From the NCBI GenBank assembly GCA_036346255.1, contig CM070618.1, positions 62,321,655-62,385,654 on the forward strand: 64,000 nucleotides of DNA. The letters run 5' to 3'. The position numbers and the translations under genes are program-made. Each line of letters opens with the position of its first letter. The stretch's first letter is position 1. The notes under the pieces were generated by a model that saw only the letters and a list, made by a program, of their open reading frames with translations, was not told the DNA's origin and searched no databases. Origin of the DNA: Ampelocalamus luodianensis. Taxonomy: Eukaryota > Streptophyta > Magnoliopsida > Poales > Poaceae. Positions 44,001 through 55,220 of this stretch are shown piece by piece.

Positions 44001-45863
44001 GAGAGTGAGCAGCTACTGTACCAGCAAGGCAAGCATCACTTGAACTTTCTTTTGCATCATATTTGATCCCAGTTTTGGTTAAGTTAGTGCAATGATAATT
44101 GCTTGCATGCTATTTTGATTATGTCGATTTTTTTTTTGTGATGTGTAGTTTAGTTATGTCCTATGCTTGAGGTTAATCTTGAATTATGCCAACTCCTATA
44201 TGCTTAAGATAGGATGTGTGAATTATGGGTTATAGAATTGCTTAGCCATGTAAGTCTAGATACGGTAGTTCGATCGTCGGGAATAACCCGGCGGTTTTGG
44301 GATAAACATAACTCTCATTTTATGATTTATACTTCAGATCTTTGTAGCTGTTTTATGAGTTAAATTTTGTCATTTTTAAAATGAGATCTGGTCTGGACAA
44401 GTGTCGGTTAGTGATGGTGCTTTGTGCACGAGCATTGGGTAAGTGGAAGGACTTGTCGGACAATTAAGGACCGAACTTTGGGTACCTTGTTCAAGCAACA
44501 CTCGTCTTTGCCACACGCGTATATGGGTGCCGTATGGTTAAGTAGGGGAGTGTTTTATTGTGTTAAGTCCTTGGTGGTGTAAGGGCATAGCGACCGTGAA
44601 ATCCTATGTTTTTAGGAGCCGATGTAATCCTTTATAGTGTGCAAGGAGCGCCAATTCTTTTGTTTTGATTGCATCGGTATTTCCAATATAACTTGTGAGC
44701 CCCTAGCAAGTGCTATCAGACGCTTGTACTAGGCAAGGAACCATCTCACAAGGGGGGCTTAGCCCAATGAGATCTTCTTGCTGAAAATGATCAGATCTTG
44801 ATTTACCCGCCGCATACCATAGGAAGTATGCTATATTCGGAGGCATATGGAGGCTTACGGGCTAATCAAGTCGTGTAAATAAGTAGTACACCTGCAGGGT
44901 ATAATCTATTCTAATAGCCGTGTCCACGGTTATGGACGACCGCTTGAAATTTGTGGCTGCTTATTGTTAGACTTTTAATTAAAATTGTGGTTGAACTTGG
45001 TATTCGTCATGAACGGGTTGTTCATGTGTTTAGTACATCAAAGTGGGCTGCCACTTTGGTCCTTGTATGATTGAATTGTTTATTACTGAAATGCTTTACC
45101 ATATGCTTTACTTCTACTTCAAATCTGATTTTAAAATGGGCACATGAAAAACTAGTATGTGTAGGATGTTAATTGTTGCGTCTCTTTTGCAAAACTAAAC
45201 CAATATGAGCCATCCTTTGAATGACCCTTATGCATAACTATTGTTATTTGTGTAAGACTTGCGAGTACACTTGTACTCAGCCAGATGTTTGCTGGCCTTT
45301 TCAGGTGAGGAAGATTATGAGTATGACGATCTCGCTAGTGTTGACTTGGGTGACACTAATGAGTAGTGTGCTATCATTTAATCCCCAGTCGGTTGCCGAT
45401 GGGTGATGGGCATACCACTGCTGGTCTTTTGCTTTATCTATTTACTTCATTGCTACTTGGTACTTTACTTTGAATTTGGCGGTCGGCGTATGTAATAAGT
45501 CGAGACCATAACTATTATGCGGTATGTCTTTTAATCTCTTGTTGTATGCGTTGTATGGATGTAATCAACGTTGGATGAGAGTATGAGTATATTGGTCGTT
45601 GATCTTGGGAGCCAATATAAGTCATACTCGTTGTTGATAATTCCCATTTAACTCACTAAGTGTAGTGCTTGGATCGAAGAGAATCGACAATCATGTAGCG
45701 CTCGCAAAGGAGCAGCGCGTATGATCGTTGAGGCTCTAGGATTCGGCTAAGCCTCTCACTTGGATCGAGTTAAATTGGAATTCATTTACCGGAGACCCGT
45801 GATTATGTCCCTAAGACCTTGTCTAATCTCGGTCTTATGGATATAATTACCGGGGTCCCCACA
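41097..45863 (+). repeat. 3' LTR of the Gypsy element
   Basis: The 4,767-bp LTR is nearly collinear with 30396-35173; most lines differ by zero to two substitutions, indicating a fairly recent insertion. The 181-bp-period repeats begin at 43265, 43447 and 43627. It ends ...TCCCCACA followed by the duplication ACAAT. Confidence 0.96.
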
Positions 45864-48800
45864 ACAATCCCACCCACTAAGGTTTCACCGCCGTGGGTCA
45901 CGCCCTCACGGAAGCCCCCTCTTGTGCCGTGTTTTTTTCCTATGGCTTCATTACCCTCTACCCACGCCACATTCCACCCAATGGTGAATTTAACGTTGAG
46001 GCGAACAAATTAATTAGCCAGGTTGTACCCATTATAGACTTGTGGTTGCATAGCTTTTGCACGAGAAGATGTTATAAGAACTGGGTCCTCAACTGACTTG
46101 GGCGATACTTCCTCGTACCCATCTTGCGTGCTCTTATCTGCACCCGCCTGACTTACCATCCACCTGAGTTGAAGTCTATTTTTGAGTTTTTGTTTTGAAA
46201 TTCTTTTCTAGTTTCAACATATCAGCCAGGTTCCAACCTCAACTGCCCAAATTCATTCCTTCTAGTTTTAAAAGATGTCAGGACAATTAATGCCCACATG
46301 TCAATGTATCTAAGCGAGACTAAGTATGACACTTAGATACAGACTTAGTAACTACTCATGTATACCATTATGTCTAGGGTGATAAGGATAATATCCAAGT
46401 CCAAGGATTGGAAGTTTATACTCAAATATCATCAAGGTATTAACTATAAGTTAAGTCAACATAATTGTATGAAGTATAACAATGCAATTTTATAATTTAA
46501 AACAATATAATTTGCTTTCAAATGTATGCGCAAAATGATCAAAGTGTTGGCTCTCCTTAATGTCTTGACAGCCTTGGTCTTGGTCAATCTACTGCTCTTC
46601 AGAAGCTTTCGTATCTATAATCTATATACGTGAAAATGACCAAATTTGAATAAACATAAGGATTCAAATTTAAAAAAATTCAAATGAACTCCAAAATTCA
46701 TGTTTTTGGTTTGATTGGGTAGGGTTTGATTTTATATTAATTTAGAAATAAGAATCGTTGAATTTCGATTCAAAACGAGTGAGAACGAACTCTCCAAAAT
46801 TTTAAATCCAAACAATTCTTGAAATTAAGAGGGGAGAGAGAATTCTCTCACTGATAGGTGGGTCCATCGGATTTTATTTTATTCCTTATTTATTTACTAA
46901 TTAGAAAATCATATTGTGACTGACAGGTGAGTCGACCCCTGGTATTTTAATTTCTATTTTTTTGATTTATTTTCTATTTAAGAAACGCTATAGTCACTGA
47001 CAGGTGGGGCCTAGCCCGTACGGTCTTGGTTCATAGGAATAGTGTATGGAACAAGGGCCCACATGTCATTGAGGCTGGTCTATAGACTGGGTCCACATTG
47101 TTCCTTTAAAGGGGTAGGATCCACACGTCATAGACTCATAACTAATTCCAGGTTTTAATTATATTTTACATATTGATATGGACCCACATGTCATACTAAC
47201 ATACACCCTTAATTAACCTATCCTAAAAATGTCATTACAACCTAATGACCGATCTACAATGCTCTACAATGCTTCTTCCTCAAATCCATCTAGAGCAGGG
47301 GAGAGCTCCAGAGCATGCTCGGTCATGCTTGACGCCGTCGAGCCGAGCCTGAAGAGCATCCCGAGTTGCCAAAAATGGAACCCTGAGACCTTGGCAACTC
47401 CACTGGTGCCGGCGGCGAGGGCTACGGTGGCTCGTAGCACGGGCTTTACTACACGAGGCGGCGGCGGTGTTTCGGGCCCATGCGAAGCCGGCAAACTAGC
47501 GACCTCTCACTGAGGGGGTTCTAGACGTATCACCCATGCGGAGCGAGGTGCTCCGTGCGAGGCCATCTATGGTGACCGGTGCTGAGGACAAAGGCGCTAC
47601 GGTGTGGCGGCACGGTGCGGTGCTAAGGTCCTCATCAATCGATGCCCTAGTAATAGTTACCTCTAGAACACGAGTGATGCAATTACCTTTGCTAGAGCAA
47701 CCGAGATGACGATGTTGAGCTATGGAAGAGGGAGACGGCGCAACTCGGGGTCGACGACGCCGAGGAAGAAGACGACAACGTTCCAGGCGGCTCTGTGGAA
47801 GAGAGTGAAGAAGGAGATGAGCATCTAACAGAGGAGGATGTGGTGATGCTAGGGGATCAGGCGCCAAGGCCAGAGCTCACCCAAAGGTCTGGCGCGGCGT
47901 GAAGAAGCGGGGCAGCATGGTTAACTCGGTTGACGGATAGAAGGAAAATGGAGTGGCGACGTTGATCCTGAGGAGAAGAGGGTGAATGGAGGTGAGCATG
48001 GGGCGGAGGAGGCTATTGCGATCCCGAATCACTAAACCAGGGCGACGGGGACTCACCCAAGCGGGGGAACGGGGGTGACCCTGGTCCTCGGATGCAGAGC
48101 TCACGGCCTCGCAGACGTTCTATCTCCCTGGTGCTCAAAGGGGAGAATGGAAGCGAGGGAAATGTAGTGGGGGTGAAAGCGATCTTGATGCACGTTATAT
48201 ATTGCCGTGGGAGCAAGGATGGAGGGTCAAGGCGATTGTGTTATGCACGGTGTTGGACGCGATGGTGATTGGCAGCGCAGTTGCGACGCAACGTGGAAAC
48301 AGCGGCGAGGATGGGGCGAATGATGGAAGTTGGCGGCCAACCCACCTTTGCGGCATTGTGGCAGCGTGGCTGACACGGGGAACAGTGGCATCAAGGGCTA
48401 GTGGTGGCATGACGCCAGGGAGCTGAGCGGCATGCCGATGTGGGGATAGGGAGTGGGAGGGAGTAGGTGACGTGAGGGAGCTGGGTGCCGAGTGGGCCGC
48501 GGCTGGGCCAAGAGGAAAAGAGCAGGCCGGCCTGGTCGGGAGAAAGGGAGGAAAAAGAAAAAGAAGAGATGGGCTGGGCTGGGCTGGTTTTGGTGATATT
48601 TGGGGATTTCTAACCGTCCTCCTTAATATTTTTGTATCTCAAATTCAAATTCAGATTTGAATTTCTAATTTAGAGCTATTGTGATTAAGTTATGCATTTA
48701 ATTTTTGCTTCTAATTTTATTATTCTTAGTTTGACTGCAGTTTGATAATTGTTTTTAGGAAATTCCAAGGTACAAATATAATTCAAATGACTCAAAAAAA

Positions 48801-48901
48801 CCCAAATAAGACAAATAGCCATCAAAACACAAAAAGTTTTTAAAATCCCATATTTTCAACCTTGGGATTTCTTGCTAAAATTTTTGGGGTGTTAGAGCAA
48901 A

Positions 48902-49257
48902 TTAACACTTGCTAAATCTTTTTGTACAAACAAAAAGACAGAATTTCAGCCTTGAAATATACATCTTGGAAACAAAGTATAACCCCCAGCATGTCGTTCT
49001 TGTTGCACAGACAGTCAAAAGTGTGAATCAATAGTGGTTATGGTTCCAATGACAATTAAATAACCAAACATGAGTCCTGCAAAAGAATTGATGAAACATT
49101 TGTGTTAATTGTATAATTCTAATTCTAATTGTACCAATAAAGTACCATAGAACAAGAATTGGATGTCTACACAAACACTACGGCGGCGACGTTGATCACA
49201 AGAGCCAGAAATACCTATGTGGTTTGGTCACTTGCAATTATCGATCACTGATAGTCC
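48902..49257 (-). other. Downstream region of the intact receptor kinase
   Basis: About 350 bp of AT-rich sequence lie between the solo LTR and the kinase stop codon. This probably includes the kinase 3' untranslated region; no specific polyadenylation signal was assigned. The solo LTR begins within 360 bp of the stop. Confidence 0.4.
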
Positions 49258-51675
49258 TCATGGCAGATACGCAGGGTGCTCGTCCTCATCGTCGTACGCT
49301 GTAAGAGCCTTGGCAATCTCATCCATGGTCGGCCTGTTGCTCCTCTCCTCCATGCACAACAAGGAAATCTTGACCATCTCCATGGCCTGCCGAGGGTTGA
49401 ACTGCCCGTGCAATCTACCGTCCACTAAGGACATAACGTCTCCACTCGCCACCACCTGTCTCAGCGCCTGAGCGATCTGCCACAGCTCCAGCCGCTCCCC
49501 ACCCGCCGTCGTCTGCTCCGCGATCCTGCTCCCGATGACGATCTCCAGAAGCACGATGCCGTAGCTGTACACGTCGACCTTGGCGTTGATCGGCAGGCTC
49601 AGCGCCCACTCCGGCGCCATGTACCCCGTCGTCCCCCTCATGTGGGAGAACTGCACGCCGGCGCCGGCGCCGGCCTCGTCCCTCTTGGACAGCTTGGCCA
49701 GCCCGAAGTCGGCGATCTTGGCGTCGAACTCCCGCGTCAGCAGGATGTTCTCCGGCTTCACGTCGCAGTGGATGACCCACTCGAGGCATTCGTGGTGGAG
49801 GTATGCCAGGCCCCTGGCCGTGCCCAGCGCAATCTTGTACCGATCGCGCCACGCCAACGGCCTGTCGTCCGCGCCGGTGCCGAACAGGTGCCTGTCCAGC
49901 GATTCGTTCTCCACGAACTCGTACACCAGCAGCTTTTGCTTGCCCTCGGAGCAGAACCCCCAGATCCTGACCAGGTTGATGTGGTTGATCCTCCCGATCA
50001 GCGTCATCTCCGCCCAGATCTCCTCCTCGCCCTGCGTCACGTTCGTTAGCTTCTTCACCGCCACCACCTTCCCTCTGTCGAGCACGCCGCGGTACACCAC
50101 GCCGGAGCCGCCCCGGCCGAGCTCCTCCTTGAAGTTTCCCGTCGCGTCCTTGAGCTCCCGGTACGTGAACCTCCTGAACTGGCTCGTCATGACCATCCTG
50201 TAGCCCGCCTCTAGTGAGCTGGGTATGCTTTGCTTTCTGGAAAGGAACCACCATCCTGTCGCGATGAAGAGAAGATCGAGAACTCCCAGTACAGCGGCGA
50301 ACGCAAAAAAGTACGACCAGTTTGTGCCGTTTCTGGGTCTCCCGTACATGTCTGCAGATCCTTGAAAGATCACAGAACCGTTAGGATTGCAGGTGAGGCT
50401 ATCCGTGCTCCGTGCGGAGACCGACGATGCCGAGGCGTTAAAATTGCTAGGCACTTTGATGTAGATGCTTCCCGGGAACGCCGGCGACGTGTAGCCGTTA
50501 AACAACAAGCCTTTTGGGTAGCATTTACCCTCGCCGTCAAACCTGTACGAGAAGGCAGCGCACAAACACGTCTGCAAGCAAATATTCTTGCAGTACTGGA
50601 ACGTGACAGACTTGTTGTACCACAGGTCGAAGCCGTAGAAGTCGGTGTGTGCCACCTTGACGAACTTAAACCGCTCCGGCGCCGATTGGCTGCAGTTGGT
50701 GGCGATGCTGAACATCGGCTTACAGCCTTTTCTCCAGTCCCGCCGGTCGACCATCTCGTGTCCTGGCGCGCACGAGCATCGGAGGGACGGCTGGTACTCG
50801 CAGATGGCGTTCTTGCCGCACAGCCCGTGCGCGGAGCACGGCTGCTTTAGCGCCAACCATGTGACCGTCCAGCCTCCCGTCGCATTCAGGCTGTAGATTC
50901 TTACGTTGCCATCCTGCTCGATGGTTAGCCGCCTCTTGATTCCGGGGACTAGGTCGAAGTCGGAGGCCAGGACTTGCAATTTGTCGCTCGACAGAAACAC
51001 ACCGGTGTCGTCGAGGACGCCGATCCTCGTGCTGTTGTAGACTGTCCGGCCATTCCCGAACGCATTTTTACCCGGATCCGGATCCGGCCAGTAGATGCTC
51101 GATATGTCCGGGTCGTCGTACAGGAGCCGCAGCACGTTGTCGTTGTCGTAGTAGAGGCTGTAGTTCCCGGCGACCAGCTTCTTGTCTTTGGTCAGGGGCT
51201 GCGACGGGAGCAGGGTGTCCGTCGGCCAGTCGAAGCTCTGCCACACGGCACGGCCGATGGACGGGTTCGTGATGACAAGATTGCCGGTGTCGCGGAGAGC
51301 GACGGTCAGGCGCTTGCCGCTCGTCTTGCTGTCCCACACCGTGGTCCCGTTGGCGTCGGCGAGGGCAAGTTTTCCGTCACGGCCGAACGATACCCTGGAG
51401 CCCCGGCCATTCACCGGGGCGCCGAGGTTGGCCGTCCAGACGGCAGTCTTGTTCTGGGCGGCGGTGAACCAGACGGAGAAGGAGAAGGCGTTCTCGCCGG
51501 CTTGGAGGAAGCCGCAGGAGAAGTTGGAGTCCGGTGACACCAGGAAGGGCCGCGCGTGGTCTTCCACTGACAGGGATGACCCGGTGCCCAGTGTGTGCTG
51601 TCCTGATGACGCAGAAGAGCACAGCGGAAGAGAGAGCAGTAGAAGAAGGGTTAGACCGGTGAATCTGGCCATCAT
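49258..51675 (-). CDS. ZmPK1-like B-lectin/S-domain receptor-like kinase, intact
   Basis: This single-exon gene encodes 805 residues, a usual length for the family. The start is the first in-frame ATG (51675, with a second Met next to it), which directly opens a signal peptide (MMARFTGLTLLLLLSLPLCS). Domains in order: B-lectin about 30-150; S-locus glycoprotein region about 180-270; EGF-like Cys cluster 280-307; PAN/apple about 327-405; membrane helix about 453-477; Ser/Thr kinase about 508-790. Kinase motifs are intact: glycine loop GRGGSGVVYRG at 520, Lys541, HCDVKPEN with Asp638, DFG 656-658 and MAPEW at 686. Cys before the catalytic Asp makes it a non-RD kinase, a class common among immune receptors. 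It should sit in the plasma membrane with the lectin domain outside; ligand unknown. It is the only unbroken member of a four-copy local family. Confidence 0.95.
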   Translation of the reverse strand: MMARFTGLTLLLLLSLPLCSSASSGQHTLGTGSSLSVEDHARPFLVSPDSNFSCGFLQAGENAFSFSVWFTAAQNKTAVWTANLGAPVNGRGSRVSFGRDGKLALADANGTTVWDSKTSGKRLTVALRDTGNLVITNPSIGRAVWQSFDWPTDTLLPSQPLTKDKKLVAGNYSLYYDNDNVLRLLYDDPDISSIYWPDPDPGKNAFGNGRTVYNSTRIGVLDDTGVFLSSDKLQVLASDFDLVPGIKRRLTIEQDGNVRIYSLNATGGWTVTWLALKQPCSAHGLCGKNAICEYQPSLRCSCAPGHEMVDRRDWRKGCKPMFSIATNCSQSAPERFKFVKVAHTDFYGFDLWYNKSVTFQYCKNICLQTCLCAAFSYRFDGEGKCYPKGLLFNGYTSPAFPGSIYIKVPSNFNASASSVSARSTDSLTCNPNGSVIFQGSADMYGRPRNGTNWSYFFAFAAVLGVLDLLFIATGWWFLSRKQSIPSSLEAGYRMVMTSQFRRFTYRELKDATGNFKEELGRGGSGVVYRGVLDRGKVVAVKKLTNVTQGEEEIWAEMTLIGRINHINLVRIWGFCSEGKQKLLVYEFVENESLDRHLFGTGADDRPLAWRDRYKIALGTARGLAYLHHECLEWVIHCDVKPENILLTREFDAKIADFGLAKLSKRDEAGAGAGVQFSHMRGTTGYMAPEWALSLPINAKVDVYSYGIVLLEIVIGSRIAEQTTAGGERLELWQIAQALRQVVASGDVMSLVDGRLHGQFNPRQAMEMVKISLLCMEERSNRPTMDEIAKALTAYDDEDEHPAYLP

Positions 51676-51770
51676 TTTTTGTTGTATTTGTGGGGAGTTT
51701 GTCGACAAGGGAAGCTAGCTAGTATTGATACAAGTAGAACTGTGTATGAGCTAGCTAGTTTACATGTACC

Positions 51771-51778
51771 ATTTATAT
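51771..51778 (-). promoter_or_regulatory. TATA-like box of the intact receptor kinase
   Basis: On the minus strand this reads AATATAAAT, about 95 bases upstream of the ATG at 51675, a normal distance for a plant promoter with a short leader. The flanking sequence holds repeated GCTAGCTA. Inferred from position only. Confidence 0.5.
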
Positions 51779-53222
51779 TGTTTGGGAGTGTTCATGGTTC
51801 ATCCTATCTAGGTGAGGTCAAAGTTTTTCCAGCTAGCTAGGCTTATCTTGGTCGATTGTTTCGTCAGTGCGGTGTATGCCTGTATGGACGCATGCGAGTA
51901 ACGTCTGTCAATGTCCGAGGTCAATGCTTGTCGAGTTTTTTTTTTTCCCAAAGATTCGTCTGTATGCATTGTGATCCGACTTAATCTTTTCGAATTGACT
52001 GATGATTTAAACTAAAATCTCTTCTAATCCGAAGGAATTTATTCTAATATCTTCCTATCCAAACAAACCCTTAATAACACTATTAGCGTGGTTATTAACA
52101 AAATTAACTATTGACGCACCATAATACAAAAAATGGTACAACAGATGTACCGATAGCTGATATGTATCCAAATCCATTCTCCTGTGTTCGGACACGTTCT
52201 CCACCGCTCTCCGATGGGCCAAACAGCCTCCATGCCGCCACATGGCCGCTGCCATTTCTCCAGCGTCCGGACGTGCCACCACATCATCACTACCGTGCCC
52301 CCAAGGGCACGGCATGGACACTTCGGCAGCCGCACAAGGCTACCAAAAGAGCAGCAAGCAGTGTGCTCAGCACAGCGATAAAGCGATGCGTCGAAGGGTT
52401 GTACCGCTGCAAGGACAGCCGATTTGATGCCAAATCCGATTCGCATGCTCGTCTCGTCTCATCTCGTTTGGACATAAGCATTCTACAGTCCTGACTCCAG
52501 CCGAGGGAATAATAAATCTGGTCATTACTTTGGTCGATACATACACACGGTCTAGCGACGATCCTATACTACTAAAATAATTGATCCGGCAGACATTGCA
52601 CTAGCTACAATCATAAAAGACTATTGCCAATACACATTCGAGTACACTGTTATTGAGTTTTTTAGGTGTACTGAGTTTATTGGCTATAAACTATTTATAG
52701 AGAGGTGCATAAATCGACGCGGAGTTATATGGTTGTAGTGTCATATGGTTGTAATTGATTGCGTTCATGCAAAGGAATTCGATCCTAACTTGTTTACAGA
52801 AACAACAGTGTAATAACTGAATGAATGAGAACGATAAATATCGTTTTAATTTTGATGCTTTATATCTTCCATTGGCTTCTTGCTCCATGAAACGCCGTAT
52901 CCTAATTTTTTCTATAAGACGGTAATAATGCCGTATTGAGCTAGGAATTCTAGACCCCATTCGAGTCTAATTACCGAAAGGGAAAGCTACTAGGTCGCCA
53001 ACTCTTGTCAACTTGGATATATAATAACAAAGGCTAATTGGCCAGAATTTTTTTTAAGAAAGGCTCAAAAAATCGATTAGCTCGGGCCGGCCAGCTAGCA
53101 ACTTGAACGAGATCATGATGCTAATTAACCGATCAAATATACGTACTGACAATTTTTTTTTTAATTAGTTGTTGGACTTCGAAATATTGCAATTAGCACG
53201 TACGTGTACAACAACACGTTAG
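51779..53222. other. Upstream region of the kinase, no gene recognised
   Basis: Noncoding. A phrase near 52015-52075 ending CTATCCAAACAAACCC resembles the end of short grass MITEs that begin GGGTTTGTTTGG. Open frames on both strands around 52100-52500 overlap and lack recognisable domains. The stretch 52500-53220 shows nothing further. Confidence 0.35.
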
Positions 53223-53342
53223 AGCTTGTTTGGGAACCTCATTTCTAGCCAGGATCCATGTGGATATGTCGAGAATTTGAACTAAAATCTCGGCCCATCC
53301 ATATGGATAAACAGGGATTTTAGCACAACCAAACAAAACCTC
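53223..53342. mobile_element. Small MITE-like element
   Basis: About 120 bp begins GAGCTTGTTTGGGAACC and ends, reversed, GAGGTTTTGTTTGGTTGTG, giving short imperfect inverted ends. Internal inverted phrases (ATCCATGTGGAT and ATCCATATGGAT) add to the fold. It is of the type often found near grass genes. The target duplication is unclear. Confidence 0.45.
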
Positions 53343-54106
53343 AGAGTTTAGATTATGCCCATCAAATGCACAAAAGGACAAGAGGTCCCTGTACAATTTG
53401 CAAGAAGGGGACTTGCATGAACAGAAATCTATCTATCTATTATGCGCTAAAAATCGATGAAAGTTCTTTTAGAGTTGCTAAGAAAAAAAGAGAAATATCC
53501 TAGAAAATCTCACAAAAAAGTAAAACATCTTGCCCTTAATTTGGTGGGTCGTAATTTTAAAGTGTGGATGTCATGGGGATATACTCGTAATCTCAGTGTG
53601 ATGAACAATTGGCAATACCGTCGAGGCATTTGGCGAAACCCTTGTTTTCGAGAAAAATCAGCTTGTCGCGGCCATAGCTGGAGCAAAATGGTGGTGGCAG
53701 GTTGTGCTGGAAGGAAGGAGGAGGAGAAGGGCAAAGAAGTTATTTTAGATTGTTTCTCTCTCCTAATCAGCCAGATATTATATTATAATGCGTAAAGTGT
53801 CCACTAGCAAAGAGCCATAAAACTACAGTGTGTTTCAGCAAAGGAAAAAAAAATAAGTCCTAGAGTAAATGCAACAAAATTTGGGTGTCTTGTAGCCAAT
53901 TTTGTCTTACCCTTTAGTCTAAATAGGTCTAGCTAGACTTACTCAACAATGCATTTTCTTTTATTTTAAGCTTGATTTTTTCTTAATTTTTATCCAACCA
54001 AACAACTTAATTTAACCATTTTCAGGAATCTGGGGAGAATATGCCAGCATGCAAGACAAAAGGCTTGTTTGGTTCGTGCCAACCTCGCCATAACTAAGTT
54101 TAGGCA
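53343..54106. other. Intergenic sequence, no gene recognised
   Basis: An open frame at 53457-53795 has no recognisable domain. A phrase GGCTTGTTTGGTTCGTGCC near 54061 resembles MITE ends. Nothing else is supported. Confidence 0.3.
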
Positions 54107-55220
54107 ATGTGTGACTTGACACAAAATAATATTGCCAACAAAATGGCCACCACAAATGTGGCAGAGGTGACCAACATCCCCCTTGCAATCCGGTCGAAGC
54201 ATATTCATGACCAGCCCCAGGCGCAAGAGAAGCTAGCGAAGGCTGCTACCCATGTGTGCAAGAAGAAAAAAACAAAGGATTATGATTTCTCAACAATCAT
54301 ATAGTCATCATCCTTTATTCCCGTATGTTCAAGGTGAGGGAGATGAGATTGAGGAGGAAGAAGAAGCTCCCCTCTTCTTGGTGATAAAACCTAGTATCAG
54401 CAGTCTTAGCGTGAATATCACCGACATCGGCAATGGCAAATTGGTGGCTGTTGATGTCTTGTTTTCTTTCGAAACTGATATTGGTCTTCGCTTTAAGTAA
54501 GTATTTTAACTTTACTATTTCTTTGATTGTTTTTTTTTTTGTAATGTCTACTTAGATAAATAATTTTATCTGTATCAGCCCTCCAGCCACCTCTCTTGCT
54601 TCAATTGTTGAAATTGAGGAATCCAAAGAGGAGCCACTGCCTAGTCCCCCTATAACTGAATTAGCACATATTAGTTTGGAGACGACAGTGCCCAAGGTGG
54701 TCATTGAGGAAGTGGCCGGAGATTCTCCGACCTCCCCAAGACATGTACCCACAGAAGCAATCGAGCAGGCTTCGATTCCTGTGGAAGTGCTGGTCGAGAA
54801 GATCCTGCCAATTGAAGGGGAGATAGGGCATACTAAAGTGGTTGTCGAGCAAGCTCCGACCTCTGAAGTTTTGCCTGTCATTGATGAAAGGACTGAGGTT
54901 GTTTCTGACCAGGACACTGGTCAGAATTTAACCCTTCAGTCTAATAAAGAAGTAAGTAGTCTTTACTTTTTTGAATATACTAGGACTGAGCATTTACCTT
55001 CTTCTTTGATAAGATTTTTTATCTTGGACTTTCAACATGAAAATGTTCCTTCTCCTTCTGTTACTAAAGTTATGGGTACTATGGTGGCAAGAGGCCACCA
55101 TTTAACCGAAGAGGTGTTCCAACTAGCTCTTCAAAAGTAAGGGTTGACCAACCTACTATACGAGAGGATTTTGGATATATTGAATTGGATAATCGAATCA
55201 AGGACTTGAACAAACAAGGT
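54107..55220 (+). pseudogene. Low-complexity multi-exon sequence, probably transposon-derived
   Basis: Several open pieces are separated by good splice signals. One piece, 54252-54500, is rich in acidic residues (GDEIEEEEEAPLFLVIKP). It ends at a donor TTTAA/GTAAGTAT, and an acceptor TGTATCAG ends near 54579. The next piece, about 54580-54951, is Val/Glu/Pro-rich (EVAGDSPTSPRHVPTEAIEQ) and ends at GAA/GTAAGTAG. Further signals are near 55219 (AAG/GTAATAAT) and 55298 (TCTGTAG). I do not recognise the product. Similar Glu/Pro-rich, intron-containing reading frames occur in large Gypsy-type elements, and an LTR-like sequence follows at 55383, so transposon origin is the best guess. No clear start codon is present. 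Confidence 0.35.

Larger units (their letters stand above)
30396..45863 (+). mobile_element. Full-length Tekay/Del-like Ty3/Gypsy retrotransposon, 15.5 kb
   Basis: Two long LTRs (30396-35173 and 41097-45863), both starting TGTCACAGCCCC and ending GGGGTCCCCACA, enclose a tRNA-Met-type primer site, an upstream ORF, gag, and a pol in Gypsy order (protease, RT, RNase H, integrase with a chromodomain-like end), then a polypurine tract. The 5-bp duplication ACAAT at 30391-30395 and 45864-45868 is exact. The insertion lies inside the solo LTR. Frames are broken in gag, protease, RNase H and integrase, so this copy is not autonomous. Confidence 0.96.
29320..48896 (-). mobile_element. Gypsy-type solo LTR split by a nested retrotransposon
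   Basis: The left end starts TGTTGGGACCC and the right end, reversed, starts TCTAACACCCC, where TGTAACACCCC would be typical. The 5-mer GCAAA flanks it at 29315-29319 and 48897-48901. The LTR occupies 29320-30395 plus 45869-48896, about 4.1 kb in total; the gap is the 15.5-kb element at 30396-45863. No internal retrotransposon sequence lies on either side, so it is a solo LTR left by LTR-LTR recombination. Its body resembles the LTR at about 56660-59797 (shared phrases such as TTTACCCACAAGAGA and GACTTGTGGT), so both probably belong to related families. The minus orientation follows from that resemblance. Open frames at 47229-48660 are LTR sequence, not genes. Confidence 0.83.

Noticed and set aside
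47229..48660. Series of GC-rich open frames on both strands
   Set aside because: They lie within the solo LTR bounded by the GCAAA duplication, overlap each other, and have no domain.
49258..51708. Upstream start of the kinase at 51708
   Set aside because: That codon is TTG. The first in-frame ATG is 51675 and directly begins the signal peptide, so the shorter form was chosen.
49415..51718. Long open frames opposite or overlapping the intact kinase (for example 49580-50203, 50230-50850 and 50974-51537 on plus; 49415-50254 on minus)
   Set aside because: They are shadows produced by the GC-rich third codon positions of the kinase gene and have no recognisable domains.
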